Assembly: GCA_036924085.1 (NCBI GenBank)
Contig: JAVGWX010000007.1
Span: 38,624,643-38,688,642, forward strand
Origin: Ariolimax columbianus
Taxonomy: Eukaryota > Mollusca > Gastropoda > Stylommatophora > Arionidae
DNA length: 64,000 nt
Direction: 5' to 3'
Position 1 is the first letter of the stretch. Every line of letters starts with the position of its first letter. Of the stretch, positions 49,767-62,400 are shown piece after piece. The notes under the pieces are model-generated. The model was not told the DNA's origin and made no database searches. It saw only the letters and a list, made by a program, of their open reading frames with translations. Both the position numbers and the translations under genes were made by a program.

Positions 49767-52700
49767 CTGGGTAATTGAGCCTTGGTCAGTGAGGTCATGA
49801 AAGTGGCTCGTTACTAGAGACAAGTTTAGGGATCTGAGTAATTGAGCCCTGGTCAGTGAGGTCATGAAAGTGGCTCGTTACTAGAGACAAGTTTAGGGAT
49901 GTGGGTAATTGAGCCCTGATCAGTGAGGTCATGAAAGTGGCTCGTTACTAGAGACAAGTTTAGGGATCTGGGTAATTGAGCCCTGGTCAGTGAGGTCATG
50001 AAAGTGGCTCATTACTAGAGACATGTTTAGGGATCTGGATAATTGAGCCCTGGTCAGTGAGGTCATGAAAGTGGCTCATTAATAGGGACAAGTTTAGGGA
50101 TCTGGGTAATTGAGCCTTGGTCAGTGAGGTTATGAAAGTGACTCGCTACTAGAGACAAGTTTAGGGATCTGGGTAATTGAGCCCTGGTCAGTTGTCTTCA
50201 TGAAAGTGGCTCGTTACTACAGACAAGTTTAGGGATCTGGTTAATTGAGCCTTGGTCAGTGAGGTCATGAAAGTGGCTCGATACTAGAGACAAGTTTAGG
50301 AATCTGGGTAATTGAGCCTTTGTCAGTGAGGTCATGAAAGTGGCTCGTTACTAGAGACAAGTTTAGGGGTCTGGTTAATTGAGCCCTGGTCAGTGAGGTC
50401 ATGAAAGTGGCTCATTAATGGGGACAAGTTTAGGGATCTGGGTAATTGAGCCTTGGTCAGTGAGGTCATGAAAGTGGCTCGTTACTATAGACAAGTTTAG
50501 GGATCTGAGTAATTGAGCCCTGGTCAGTGAAGTCATGAAAATGGCTCGATACTAGAGACAAGTTTAGGGATCTGGGTAATTGAGCCTTGGTCAGTGAGGT
50601 CATGAAAGTGGCTCGATACTAGAGACAAGTTTAGGGATCTGGGTAATTGAGCCTTTGTCAGTGAGGTCATGAAAGTGGCTCGTTACTAGAGACATGTTTA
50701 GGGATCTGGATAATTGAGCCCTGGACAGTGAGGTCATGAAAGTGGCTCATTAATAGGGACAAGTTTAGGGATCTGGGTAATTGAGCCTTGGTCAGTGAGG
50801 TTATGAAAGTGACTCGCTACTAGAGACAAGTTTAGGGATCTGGGTAATTGAGCCCTGGTTAGTTAAGGTCATGAAAGTGGCTCGTTGCTACAGACAAGTT
50901 TAGGGATCTGGGAAATTGAGCCCTGGTCAGTTGTCTTCATGAAAGTGGCTCGTTACTAGAGACAAGTTTAGGGATCTGGTTAATTGAGACTTGGTCAGTG
51001 AGGTCATGAAAGTGGCTCGATACTAGAGACAAGTTTAGGGATCTGGGTAGTTGAGCCTTGGTCAGTGAGGTCATGAAAGTGGCTCGATACTAGAGACAAG
51101 TTTAGGGATCTTGGTAATTTAGCCTTGGTCAGTGAGGTCATGAAAGTGGCTCGTTACTAGAGACACGTTTAGGGATCTGGGTAATTGAGCCCTGGTCAGT
51201 GAGGTCATGAAAGTGGCTCATTACTAGAGACATGTTTAGGGATCTGGATAATTGAGCCCTGGTCAGTGAGGTCATGAAAGTGGCTCATTAATAGGGACAA
51301 GTTTAGGGATCTGGGTAATTGAGCCTTGATCAGTGAGGTCATGAAAGTGACTCGCTACTAGAAACACGTTTAGGGATCTGGGTAATTGAGCCCTGGTCAG
51401 TTGAGGTCATGAAAGTGGCTCGTTAGTAGAGACAAGTTTAGGGATCTGGGAAATTGAGCCTTGGTCAGTGAAGTCATGAAAATGGCTCGATACTAGAGAC
51501 AAGTTTAGGGATCTGGGTAATTGAGCCCTGGTCAGTTGAGGTCATGAAAGTGGCTCGTTAGTAGAGACAAGTTTAGGGATCTGGGAAATTGAGCCTTGGT
51601 CAGTGAAGTCATGAAAGTGGCTCGTTACTAGAGACAAGTTTAGGGATCTGGTTAATTGAGCCTTGGTCAATGAGGTCATGAAAGTGGCTCATTATAGTGG
51701 CTCATTACTAGAGACAAGTTTAGGGATCTGGGTAATTGAGCCCTGGTCAGTGGGGTCATGAAAGTGGTTCATTACTAGAGACAAGTTTAGGGATCTGGGT
51801 AATTGAGCTCTGGTCAGGTAGGTCATGAAAGTTGCTCATTACTAGAGACAAGTTTAAGGATCTGGCTAATTGAGCCTTGGTCAGTGAGGTCATGAAAGTG
51901 GCTCGTTACTAGAGACAAATTTAGGGATCTGGGTAATTGAGCCTTGGTCAGTGAGGTAATGAAAGTGGCTCATTACTATAAGGTTATGGGATCTGGGTAA
52001 TTGAGCCTTGGTCAGTGAGGTCATGAAAGTGGCTCATTAATAGGGACAAGTTTAGGGATCTGGGTAATTGAGCCCTGGTCAGTGAGGTCATGAAAGTGGC
52101 TCGTTACTAGAGACACGTTTAGGGATCTGGGTAATTGAGCCCTGGTCAGTGAGGTCATGAAAGTGGCTCATTACTAGAGACATGTTTAGGGATCTGGATA
52201 ATTGAGCCCTGGTCAGTGAGGTCATGAAAGTGGCTCATTAATAGGGACAAGTTTAGGGATCTGGGTAATTGAGCCTTGGTCAGTGAGGTCATGAAAGTGA
52301 CTCGCTACTAGAAACACGTTTAGGGATCTGGGTAATTGAGCCCTGGTCAGTTGAGGTCATGAAAGTGGCTCGTTAGTAGAGACAAGTTTAGGGATCTGGG
52401 AAATTGAGCCTTGGTCAGTGAAGTCATGAAAATGGCTCGATACTAGAGACAAGTTTAGGGATCTGGGTAATTGAGCCTTGGTCAGTGAGGTCATGAAAGT
52501 GGCTCGTTACTAGAGACAAGTTTAGGGATCTGAGTAATTGAGCCCTGGTCAGTGAGGTCATGAAAGTGGCTCGTTACTAGAGACAAGTTTAGGGATGTGG
52601 GTAATTGAGCCCTGATCAGTGAGGTCATGAAAGTGGCTCGTTACTAGAGACAAGTTTAGGGATCTGGGTAATTGAGCCCTGGTCAGTGAGGTCATGAAAG

Positions 52701-52768
52701 TGGCTCATTACTAGAGACATGTTTAGGGATCTGGATAATTGAGCCCTGGTCAGTGAGGTCATGAAAGT
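49561..52768 (+). repeat. Copy of 43150-46357 at 6,411-bp shift
   Basis: About 3.2 kb aligns with 43150-46357 at a constant 6,411-bp offset: AATTTAGCC at 44709 and 51120, insertion monomer at 45280 and 51691, and CTATAAGGTTATGGG at 45565 and 51976. The segment therefore exists three times in the right third of the window (near 43-46, 49.6-52.8 and 57.2-60.3 kb). Its right end is the start of the 869-bp tandem duplication. Confidence 0.8.
51900..52768 (+). repeat. 869-bp tandem duplication, copy 1
   Basis: A run of 13 monomers from GCTCGTTACTAGAGACAAAT (about 51901) is repeated from 52770. The rare CTATAAGGTTATGGG monomer occurs at 51976 and again at 52845. Elsewhere (41.2, 45.6 and 59.6 kb) the same stretch is single, so the duplication is private to this place. 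The length is 2 bp short of 13 x 67 because the TATAAGG monomer is shortened. Confidence 0.8.
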
Positions 52769-53637
52769 GGCTCGTTACTAGAGACAAATTTAGGGATCTG
52801 GGTAATTGAGCCTTGGTCAGTGAGGTAATGAAAGTGGCTCATTACTATAAGGTTATGGGATCTGGGTAATTGAGCCTTGGTCAGTGAGGTCATGAAAGTG
52901 GCTCATTAATAGGGACAAGTTTAGGGATCTGGGTAATTGAGCCCTGGTCAGTGAGGTCATGAAAGTGGCTCGTTACTAGAGACACGTTTAGGGATCTGGG
53001 TAATTGAGCCCTGGTCAGTGAGGTCATGAAAGTGGCTCATTACTAGAGACATGTTTAGGGATCTGGATAATTGAGCCCTGGTCAGTGAGGTCATGAAAGT
53101 GGCTCATTAATAGGGACAAGTTTAGGGATCTGGGTAATTGAGCCTTGGTCAGTGAGGTCATGAAAGTGACTCGCTACTAGAAACACGTTTAGGGATCTGG
53201 GTAATTGAGCCCTGGTCAGTTGAGGTCATGAAAGTGGCTCGTTAGTAGAGACAAGTTTAGGGATCTGGGAAATTGAGCCTTGGTCAGTGAAGTCATGAAA
53301 ATGGCTCGATACTAGAGACAAGTTTAGGGATCTGGGTAATTGAGCCTTGGTCAGTGAGGTCATGAAAGTGGCTCGTTACTAGAGACAAGTTTAGGGATCT
53401 GAGTAATTGAGCCCTGGTCAGTGAGGTCATGAAAGTGGCTCGTTACTAGAGACAAGTTTAGGGATGTGGGTAATTCAGCCCTGATCAGTGAGGTCATGAA
53501 AGTGGCTCGTTACTAGAGACAAGTTTAGGGATCTGGGTAATTGAGCCCTGGTCAGTGAGGTCATGAAAGTGGCTCAATACTAGAGACATGTTTAGGGATC
53601 TGGATAATTGAGCCCTGGTCAGTGAGGTCATGAAAGT
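52769..53637 (+). repeat. 869-bp tandem duplication, copy 2
   Basis: This is the second copy of 51900-52768. Two substitutions were seen against copy 1: C at 53476 (TAATTCAGCC) where copy 1 has G at 52607, and A at 53577 (GGCTCAATAC) where copy 1 has T at 52708. At about 53640 the second copy proceeds into ATTAATAGGG, while the first copy was cut at this point and joined back to GCTCGTTACTAGAGACAAAT. Confidence 0.8.
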
Positions 53638-56409
53638 GGCTCATTAATAGGGACAAGTTTAGGGATCTGGGTAATTGAGCCTTGGTCAGTGAGGTTATGA
53701 AAGTGACTCGCTACTAGAGACAAGTTTAGGGATCTGGGTAATTGAGCCCTGGTCAGTTGAGGTCATGAAAGTGGCTCGTTACTACAGACAAGTTTAGGGA
53801 TCTGGGAAATTGAGCCCTGGTCAGTTGTCTTCATGAAAGTGGCTCGTTACTAGAGACAAGTTTAGGGATCTGGTTAATTGAGCCTTGGTCAGTTAGGTCA
53901 TGAAAGTGGCTCGATACTAGAGACAAGTTTAGGGATCTGGGTAATTGAGCCTTTGTCAGTGAGGTCATGAAAGTGGCTCGTTACTAGAGACAAGTTTAGG
54001 GGTCTGGTTAATTGAGCCCTGGTCAGTGAGGTCATGAAAGTGGCTCATTAATAGGGAATAGTTTAGGGATCTGGGTAATTGAGCCTTGGTCAGTGAGGTC
54101 ATGAAAGTGGCTCGATACTAGAGACAAGTTTAGGGATCTTGTTAATTGAGCCTTGGTCAGTGAGGTCATGAAAGTGGCTCGTTACTAGAGACAATTTTAG
54201 GGGTCTGGGTAATTGAGCCTTGGTCAGTGAGGTCATGAAAGTGACTCGCTACTAGAAACACGTTTAGGGATCTGGGTAATTGAGCCCTGGTCAGTTGAGG
54301 TCATGAAAGTGGCTCGTTAGTAGAGACAAGTTTAGGGATCTGGGAAATTGAGACTTGGTCAGTGAAGTCATGAAAATGGCTCGATACTAGAGACAAGTTT
54401 AGGGATCTGGGTAATTGAGCCCTGGTCAGTTGAGGTCATGAAAGTGGCTCGTTAGTAGAGACAAGTTTAGGGATCTGGGAAATTGAGCCTTGGTCAGTGA
54501 AGTCATGAAAGTGGCTCGTTACTAGAGACAAGTTTAGGGATCTGGTTAATTGAGCCTTGGTCAATGAGGTCATGAAAGTGGCTCATTACTAGAGACAAGT
54601 TTAGGGATCTGGGTAATTGAGCCCTGGTCAGTGGGGTCATGAAAGGGGTTCGTTACTAGAGACAAGTTTAGGGATCTGGGTAATTGAGCTCTGGTCAGTT
54701 GAGGTCATGAAAGTTGCTCATTACTAGAGACAAGTTTAAGGATCTGGCTAATTGAGCCTTGGTCAGTGAGGTCATGAAAGTGGCTCGTTACTAGAGACAA
54801 ATTTAGGGATCTGGGTAATTGAGCCTTGGTCAGTGAGGTAATGAAAGTGGCTCATTACTATAAGGTTTAGGGATCTGGGTAATTGAGCCTTGGTCAGTGA
54901 GGTCATGAAAGTGGCTCATTAATAGGGACAAGTTTAGGGATCTGGGTAATTGAGCCTTGGTCAGTGAGGTAATGAAAGTGGCTCATTACTATAAAGTTTA
55001 GGGATCTGGGTAATTTGAGTCTTGGTCAGTGAGGTCATGAAAGTATCTCGTTACTAGAGACAAGTTTAGGGATCTGAGTAATTGAGCCCTGGTCAGTGAG
55101 GTCATGAAAGTGGCTCGTTACTAGAGACAAGTTTAGGGATGTGGGTAATTGAGCCCTGGTCAGTGAGGTCATGAAAGTGGCTCGTTACTAGAGACAAGTT
55201 TAGGGATCTGGGTAATTGAGCCCTGGTCAGTGAGGTCATGAAAGTGGCTCATTACTAGAGACACGTTTAGGGATCTGGATAATTGAGCCCTGGTCAGTGA
55301 GGTCATGAAAGTGGCTCATTAATAGGGACAAGTTTAGGGATCTGGGTAATTGAGCCTTGGTCAGTGAGGTTATGAAAGTGACTCGCTACTAGAGACAAGT
55401 TTAGGGATCTGGGTAATTGAGCCCTGGTCAGTTGAGGTCATGAAAATGGCTCGTTACTAGAGACAAGTTTAGGGATCTGGGAAATTGAGCCCTGGTCAGT
55501 TGTCTTCATGAAAGTGGCTTGTTACTAGAGACAAGTTTAGGGATCTGGTTAATTGAGCCTTGGTCAGTGAGGTCATGAAAGTGGCTCGATACTAGATACA
55601 AGTTTAGGAATCTGGGTAATTGAGCCTTTGTCAGTGAGGTCATGAAAGTGGCTCGTTACTAGAGACAAGTTTAGGGGTCTGGTTAATTGAGCCCTGGTCA
55701 GTGAGGTCATGAAAGTGGCTCATTAATAGGGACAAGTTTAGGGATCTGGGTAATTGAGCCTTGGTCAGTGAGGTCATGAAAGTGGCTCGTTACTATAGAC
55801 AAGTTTAGGGATCTGAGTAATTGAGCCCTGGTCAGTGAAGTCATGAAAATGGCTCGATACTAGAGACAAGTTTAGGGATCTGGGTAATTGAGCCTTGGTC
55901 AGTGAGGTCATGAAAGTGGCTCGATACTAGAGACAAGTTTAGGGATCTGGGTAATTGAGCCTTTGTCAGTGAGGTCATGAAAGTGGCTCGTTACTAGAGA
56001 CATGTTTAGGGATCTGGATAATTGAGCCCTGGACAGTGAGGTCATGAAAGTGGCTCATTAATAGGGACAAGTTTAGGGATCTGGGTAATTGAGCCTTGGT
56101 CAGTGAGGTTATGAAAGTGACTAGCTACTAGAGACAAGTTTAGGGATCTGGGTAATTGAGCCCTGGTTAGTTGTCTTCATGAAAGTGGCTCGTTACTAGA
56201 GACAAGTTTAGGGATCTGGTTAATTGAGCCTTGGTCAGTGAGGTCATGAAAGTGGCTCGTAACTAGAGACAAGTTTAGGGATCTGGGTAGTTGAGCCTTT
56301 GTCAGTGAGGTCATGAAAGTGGCTCGTTACTAGAGACAAGTTTAGGGGTCTGGTTAATTGAGCCCTGGTCAGTGAGGTCATGAAAGTGGCTCATTAATAG
56401 GGACAAGTT
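53638..56409 (+). repeat. Satellite block of the 46.5-48.5 kb type
   Basis: The order of variants follows 46.4-48.5 kb at about 7.55-7.6 kb, with extra monomers near 53.9-54.1 kb (GTTAGGTCATG, CCTTTGTCAG, GGGGTCTGG, GGGAATAGTTTAGG) that 46.6 kb lacks but 22.6 kb and 29.8 kb have. The monomer near 54581 has no 13-bp insertion, unlike its partners. CTATAAAG lies at 54989, a private AAGTATCTCG change near 55042 and a CTCGTAACTAG change near 56267. Confidence 0.7.
54561..54590 (+). repeat. GGTCAATGAGG monomer without the 13-bp insertion
   Basis: The monomer carries the GGTCAATGAGG marker and is followed by CAGTGGGGTC and AAAGGGGTTCG, exactly as at 10.3, 11.8, 47.0 and 61.0 kb, but reads GGCTCATTACTAG without the duplicated 13 bp. 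The simplest reading is a precise loss between the two GTGGCTCATTA copies at this site; a rarer alternative is conversion by a monomer without the insertion. Confidence 0.8.
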
Positions 56410-59400
56410 TAGGGATCTGGGTAATTGAGCCTTGGTCAGTGAGGTCATGAAAGTGGCTCGATACTAGAGACAAGTTTAGGGATCTTGGTAATTGAGCCTT
56501 GGTCAGTGAGGTCATGAAAGTGGCTCGTTACTAGAGACACGTTTAGGGATCTGGGTAATTGAGCCCTGGTCAGTGAGGTCATGAAAGTGGCTCATTACTA
56601 GAGACATGTTTAGGGATCTGGATAATTGAGCCCTGGTCAGTGAGGTCATGAAAGTGGCTCATTAATAGGGACAAGTTTAGGGATCTGGGTAATTGAGCCT
56701 TGATCAGTGAGGTCATGAAAGTGACTCGCTACTAGAAACACGTTTAGGGATCTGGGTAATTGAGCCCTGGTCAGTTGAGGTCATGAAAGTGGCTCGTTAG
56801 TAGAGACAAGTTTAGGGATCTGGGAAATTGAGCCTTGGTCAGTGAAGTCATGAAAATGGCTCGATACTAGAGACAAGTTTAGGGATCTGGGTAATTGAGC
56901 CCTGGTCAGTTGAGGTCATGAAAGTGGCTCGTTAGTAGAGACAAGTTTAGGGATCTGGGAAATTGAGCCTTGGTCAGTGAAGTCATGAAAGTGGCTCGTT
57001 ACTAGAGACAAGTTTAGGGATCTGGTTAATTGAGCCTTGGTCAATGAGGTCATGAAAGTGGCTCATTATAGTTGCTCATTACTAGAGACAAGTTTAGGGA
57101 TCTGGGTAATTGAGCCCTGGTCAGTGGGGTCATGAAAGTGGTTCATTACTAGAGACAAGTTTAGGGATCTGGGTAATTAAGCCTTGGTCAGTGAGGTCAT
57201 GAAAGTGACTCGCTACTAGAAACACGTTTAGGGATCTGGGTAATTGAGCCCTGGTCAGTTGAGGTCATGAAAGTGGCTCGTTAGTAGAGACAAGTTTAGG
57301 GATCTGGGAAATTGAGCCTTGGTCAGTGAAGTCATGAAAATGGCTCGATACTAGAGACAAGTTTAGGGATCTGGGTAATTGAGCCTTGGTCAGTGAGGTC
57401 ATGAAAGTGGCTCGTTACTAGAGACAAGTTTAGGGATCTGAGTAATTGAGCCCTGGTCAGTGAGGTCATGAAAGTGGCTCGTTACTAGAGACAAGTTTAG
57501 GGATGTGGGTAATTGAGCCCTGATCAGTGAGGTCATGAAAGTGGCTCGTTACTAGAGACAAGTTTAGGGATCTGGGTAATTGAGCCCTGGTCAGTGAGGT
57601 CATGAAAGTGGCTCATTACTAGAGACATGTTTAGGGATCTGGATAATTGAGCCCTGGTCAGTGAGGTCATGAAAGTGGCTCATTAATAGGGACAAGTTTA
57701 GGGATCTGGGTAATTGAGCCTTGGTCAGTGAGGTTATGAAAGTGACTCGCTACTAGAGACAAGTTTAGGGATCTGGGTAATTGAGCCCTGGTCAGTTGTC
57801 TTCATGAAAGTGGCTCGTTACTACAGACAAGTTTAGGGATCTGGTTAATTGAGCCTTGGTCAGTGAGGTCATGAAAGTGGCTCGATACTAGAGACAAGTT
57901 TAGGAATCTGGGTAATTGAGCCTTTGTCAGTGAGGTCATGAAAGTGGCTCGTTACTAGAGACAAGTTTAGGGGTCTGGTTAATTGAGCCCTGGTCAGTGA
58001 GGTCATGAAAGTGGCTCATTAATGGGGACAAGTTTAGGGATCTGGGTAATTGAGCCTTGGTCAGTGAGGTCACGAAAGTGGCTCGTTACTATAGACAAGT
58101 TTAGGGATCTGAGTAATTGAGCCCTGGTCAGTGAAGTCATGAAAATGGCTCGATACTAGAGACAAGTTTAGGGATCTGGGTAATTGAGCCTTGGTCAGTG
58201 AGGTCATGAAAGTGGCTCGATACTAGAGACAAGTTTAGGGATCTGGGTAATTGAGCCTTTGTCAGTGAGGTCATGAAAGTGGCTCGTTACTAGAGACATG
58301 TTTAGGGATCTGGATAATTGAGCCCTGGACAGTGAGGTCATGAAAGTGGCTCATTAATAGGGACAAGTTTAGGGATCTGGGTAATTGAGCCTTGGTCAGT
58401 GAGGTTATGAAAGTGACTCGCTACTAGAGACAAGTTTAGGGATCTGGGTAATTGAGCCCTGGTTAGTTAAGGTCATGAAAGTGGCTCGTTGCTACAGACA
58501 AGTTTAGGGATCTGGGAAATTGAGCCCTGGTCAGTTGTCTTCATGAAAGTGGCTCGTTACTAGAGACAAGTTTAGGGATCTGGTTAATTGAGACTTGGTC
58601 AGTGAGGTCATGAAAGTGGCTCGATACTAGAGACAAGTTTAGGGATCTGGGTAGTTGAGCCTTGGTCAGTGAGGTCATGAAAGTGGCTCGATACTAGAGA
58701 CAAGTTTAGGGATCTTGGTAATTTAGCCTTGGTCAGTGAGGTCATGAAAGTGGCTCGTTACTAGAGACACGTTTAGGGATCTGGGTAATTGAGCCCTGGT
58801 CAGTGAGGTCATGAAAGTGGCTCATTACTAGAGACATGTTTAGGGATCTGGATAATTGAGCCCTGGTCAGTGAGGTCATGAAAGTGGCTCATTAATAGGG
58901 ACAAGTTTAGGGATCTGGGTAATTGAGCCTTGATCAGTGAGGTCATGAAAGTGACTCGCTACTAGAAACACGTTTAGGGATCTGGGTAATTGAGCCCTGG
59001 TCAGTTGAGGTCATGAAAGTGGCTCGTTAGTAGAGACAAGTTTAGGGATCTGGGAAATTGAGCCTTGGTCAGTGAAGTCATGAAAATGGCTCGATACTAG
59101 AGACAAGTTTAGGGATCTGGGTAATTGAGCCCTGGTCAGTTGAGGTCATGAAAGTGGCTCGTTAGTAGAGACAAGTTTAGGGATCTGGGAAATTGAGCCT
59201 TGGTCAGTGAAGTCATGAAAGTGGCTCGTTACTAGAGACAAGTTTAGGGATCTGGTTAATTGAGCCTTGGTCAATGAGGTCATGAAAGTGGCTCATTATA
59301 GTGGCTCATTACTAGAGACAAGTTTAGGGATCTGGGTAATTGAGCCCTGGTCAGTGGGGTCATGAAAGTGGTTCATTACTAGAGACAAGTTTAGGGATCT

Positions 59401-62400
59401 GGGTAATTGAGCTCTGGTCAGGTAGGTCATGAAAGTTGCTCATTACTAGAGACAAGTTTAAGGATCTGGCTAATTGAGCCTTGGTCAGTGAGGTCATGAA
59501 AGTGGCTCGTTACTAGAGACAAATTTAGGGATCTGGGTAATTGAGCCTTGGTCAGTGAGGTAATGAAAGTGGCTCATTACTATAAGGTTATGGGATCTGG
59601 GTAATTGAGCCTTGGTCAGTGAGGTCATGAAAGTGCCTCATTAATAGGGACAAGTTTAGGGATCTGGGTAATTGAGCCCTGGTCAGTGAGGTCATGAAAG
59701 TGGCTCGTTACTAGAGACACGTTTAGGGATCTGGGTAATTGAGCCCTGGTCAGTGAGGTCATGAAAGTGGCTCATTACTAGAGACATGTTTAGGGATCTG
59801 GATAATTGAGCCCTGGTCAGTGAGGTCATGAAAGTGGCTCATTAATAGGGACAAGTTTAGGGATCTGGGTAATTGAGCCTTGGTCAGTGAGGTCATGAAA
59901 GTGACTCGCTACTAGAAACACGTTTAGGGATCTGGGTAATTGAGCCCTGGTCAGTTGAGGTCATGAAAGTGGCTCGTTAGTAGAGACAAGTTTAGGGATC
60001 TGGGAAATTGAGCCTTGGTCAGTGAAGTCATGAAAATGGCTCGATACTAGAGACAAGTTTAGGGATCTGGGTAATTGAGCCTTGGTCAGTGAGGTCATGA
60101 AAGTGGCTCGTTACTAGAGACAAGTTTAGGGATCTGAGTAATTGAGCCCTGGTCAGTGAGGTCATGAAAGTGGCTCGTTACTAGAGACAAGTTTAGGGAT
60201 GTGGGTAATTGAGCCCTGATCAGTGAGGTCATGAAAGTGGCTCGTTAATGGGGACAAGTTTAGGGATCTGGGTAATTGAGCCCTGGTCAGTGAGGTCATG
60301 AAAGTGGCTCATTACTAGAGACATGTTTAGGGATCTGGATAATTGAGCCCTGGTCAGTGAGGTCATGAAAGTGGCTCATTAATAGGGACAAGTTTAGGGA
60401 TCTGGGTAATTGAGCCTTGGTCAGTGAGGTTATGAAAGTGACTCGCTACTAGAGACAAGTTTAGGGATCTGGGTAATTGAGCCCTGGTCAGTTGAGGTCT
60501 TGAAAGTGGCTCGTTACTACAGACAAGTTTAGGGATCTGGGAAATTGAGCCCTGGTCAGTTGTCTTCATGAAAGTGGCTCGTTACTAGAGACAAGTTTAG
60601 GGATCTTGTTAATTGAGCCTTGGTCAGTGAGGTCATGAAAGTGGCTCGTTACTAGAGACAATTTTAGGGGTCTGGGTAATTGAGCCTTGGTCAGTGAGGT
60701 CATGAAAGTGACTCGCTACTAGAAACACGTTTAGGGATCTGGGTAATTGAGCCCTGGTCAGTTGAGGTCATGAAAGTGGCTCGTTAGTAGAGACAAGTTT
60801 AGGGATCTGGGAAATTGAGACTTGGTCAGTGAAGTCATGAAAATGGCTCGATACTAGAGACAAGTTTAGGGATCTGGGTAATTGAGCCCTGGTCAGTTGA
60901 GGTCATGAAAGTGGCTCGTTAGTAGAGACAAGTTTAGGGATCTGGGAAATTGAGCCTTGGTCAGTGAAGTCATGAAAGTGGCTCGTTACTAGAGACAAGT
61001 TTAGGGATCTGGTTAATTGAGCCTTGGTCAATGAGGTCATGAAAGTGGCTCATTATAGTGGCTCATTACTAGAGACAAGTTTAGAGATCTGGGTAATTGA
61101 GCCCTGGTCAGTGGGGTCATGAAAGGGGTTCGTTACTAGAGACAAGTTTAGGGATCTGGGTAATTGAGCTCTGGTCAGTTGAGGTCATGAAAGTTGCTCA
61201 TTACTAGAGACAAGTTTAAGGATCTGGCTAATTGAGCCTTGGTCAGTGAGGTCATGAAAGTGGCTCGTTACTAGAGACAAATTTAGGGATCTGGGTAATT
61301 GAGCCTTGGTCAGTGAGGTAATGAAAGTGGCTCATTACTATAAGGTTTAGGGATCTGGGTAATTGAGCCTTGGTCAGTGAGGTCATGAAAGTGGCTCATT
61401 AATAGGGACAAGTTTAGGGATCTGGGTAATTGAGCCTTGGTCAGTGAGGTAATGAAAGTGGCTCATTACTATAAAGTTTAGGGATCTGGGTAATTTGAGT
61501 CTTGGTCAGTGAGGTCATGAAAGTGTCTCGTTACTAGAGACAAGTTTAGGGATCTGAGTAATTGAGCCCTGGTCAGTGAGGTCATGAAAGTGGCTCGTTA
61601 CTAGAGACAAGTTTAGGGATGTGGGTAATTGAGCCCTGGTCAGTGAGGTCATGAAAGTGGCTCGTTACTAGAGACATGTTTAGGGATCTGGATAATTGAG
61701 CCCTGGTCAGTGAGGTCATGAAAGTGGCTCATTAATAGGGACAAGTTTAGGGATCTGGGTAATTGAGCCTTGGTCAGTGAGGTTATGAAAGTGACTCGCT
61801 ACTAGAGACAAGTTTAGGGATCTGGGTAATTGAGCCCTGGTCAGTTGAGGTCATGAAAATGGCTCGTTACTAGAGACAAGTTTAGGGATCTGGGAAATTA
61901 AGCCCTGGTCAGTTGTCTTCATGAAAGTGGCTTGTTACTAGAGACAAGTTTAGGGATCTGGTTAATTGAGCCTTGGTCAGTGAGGTCATGAAAGTGGCTC
62001 GATACTAGAGACAAGTTTAGGAATCTGGGTAATTGAGCCTTTGTCAGTGAGGTCATGAAAGTGGCTCGTTACTAGAGACAAGTTTAGGGGTCTGGTTAAT
62101 TGAGCCCTGGTCAGTGAGGTCATGAAAGTGGCTCATTAGTAGGGACAAGTTTAGGGATCTGGGTAATTGAGCCTTGGTCAGTGAGGTCATGAAAGTGGCT
62201 CGTTACTATAGACAAGTTTAGGGATCTGAGTAATTGAGCCCTGGTCAGTGAAGTCATGAAAATGGCTCGATACTAGAGACAAGTTTAGGGATCTGGGTAA
62301 TTGAGCCTTGGTCAGTGAGGTCATGAAAGTGGCTCGATACTAGAGACAAGTTTAGGGATCTGGGTAATTGAGCCTTTGTCAGTGAGGTCATGAAAGTGGC

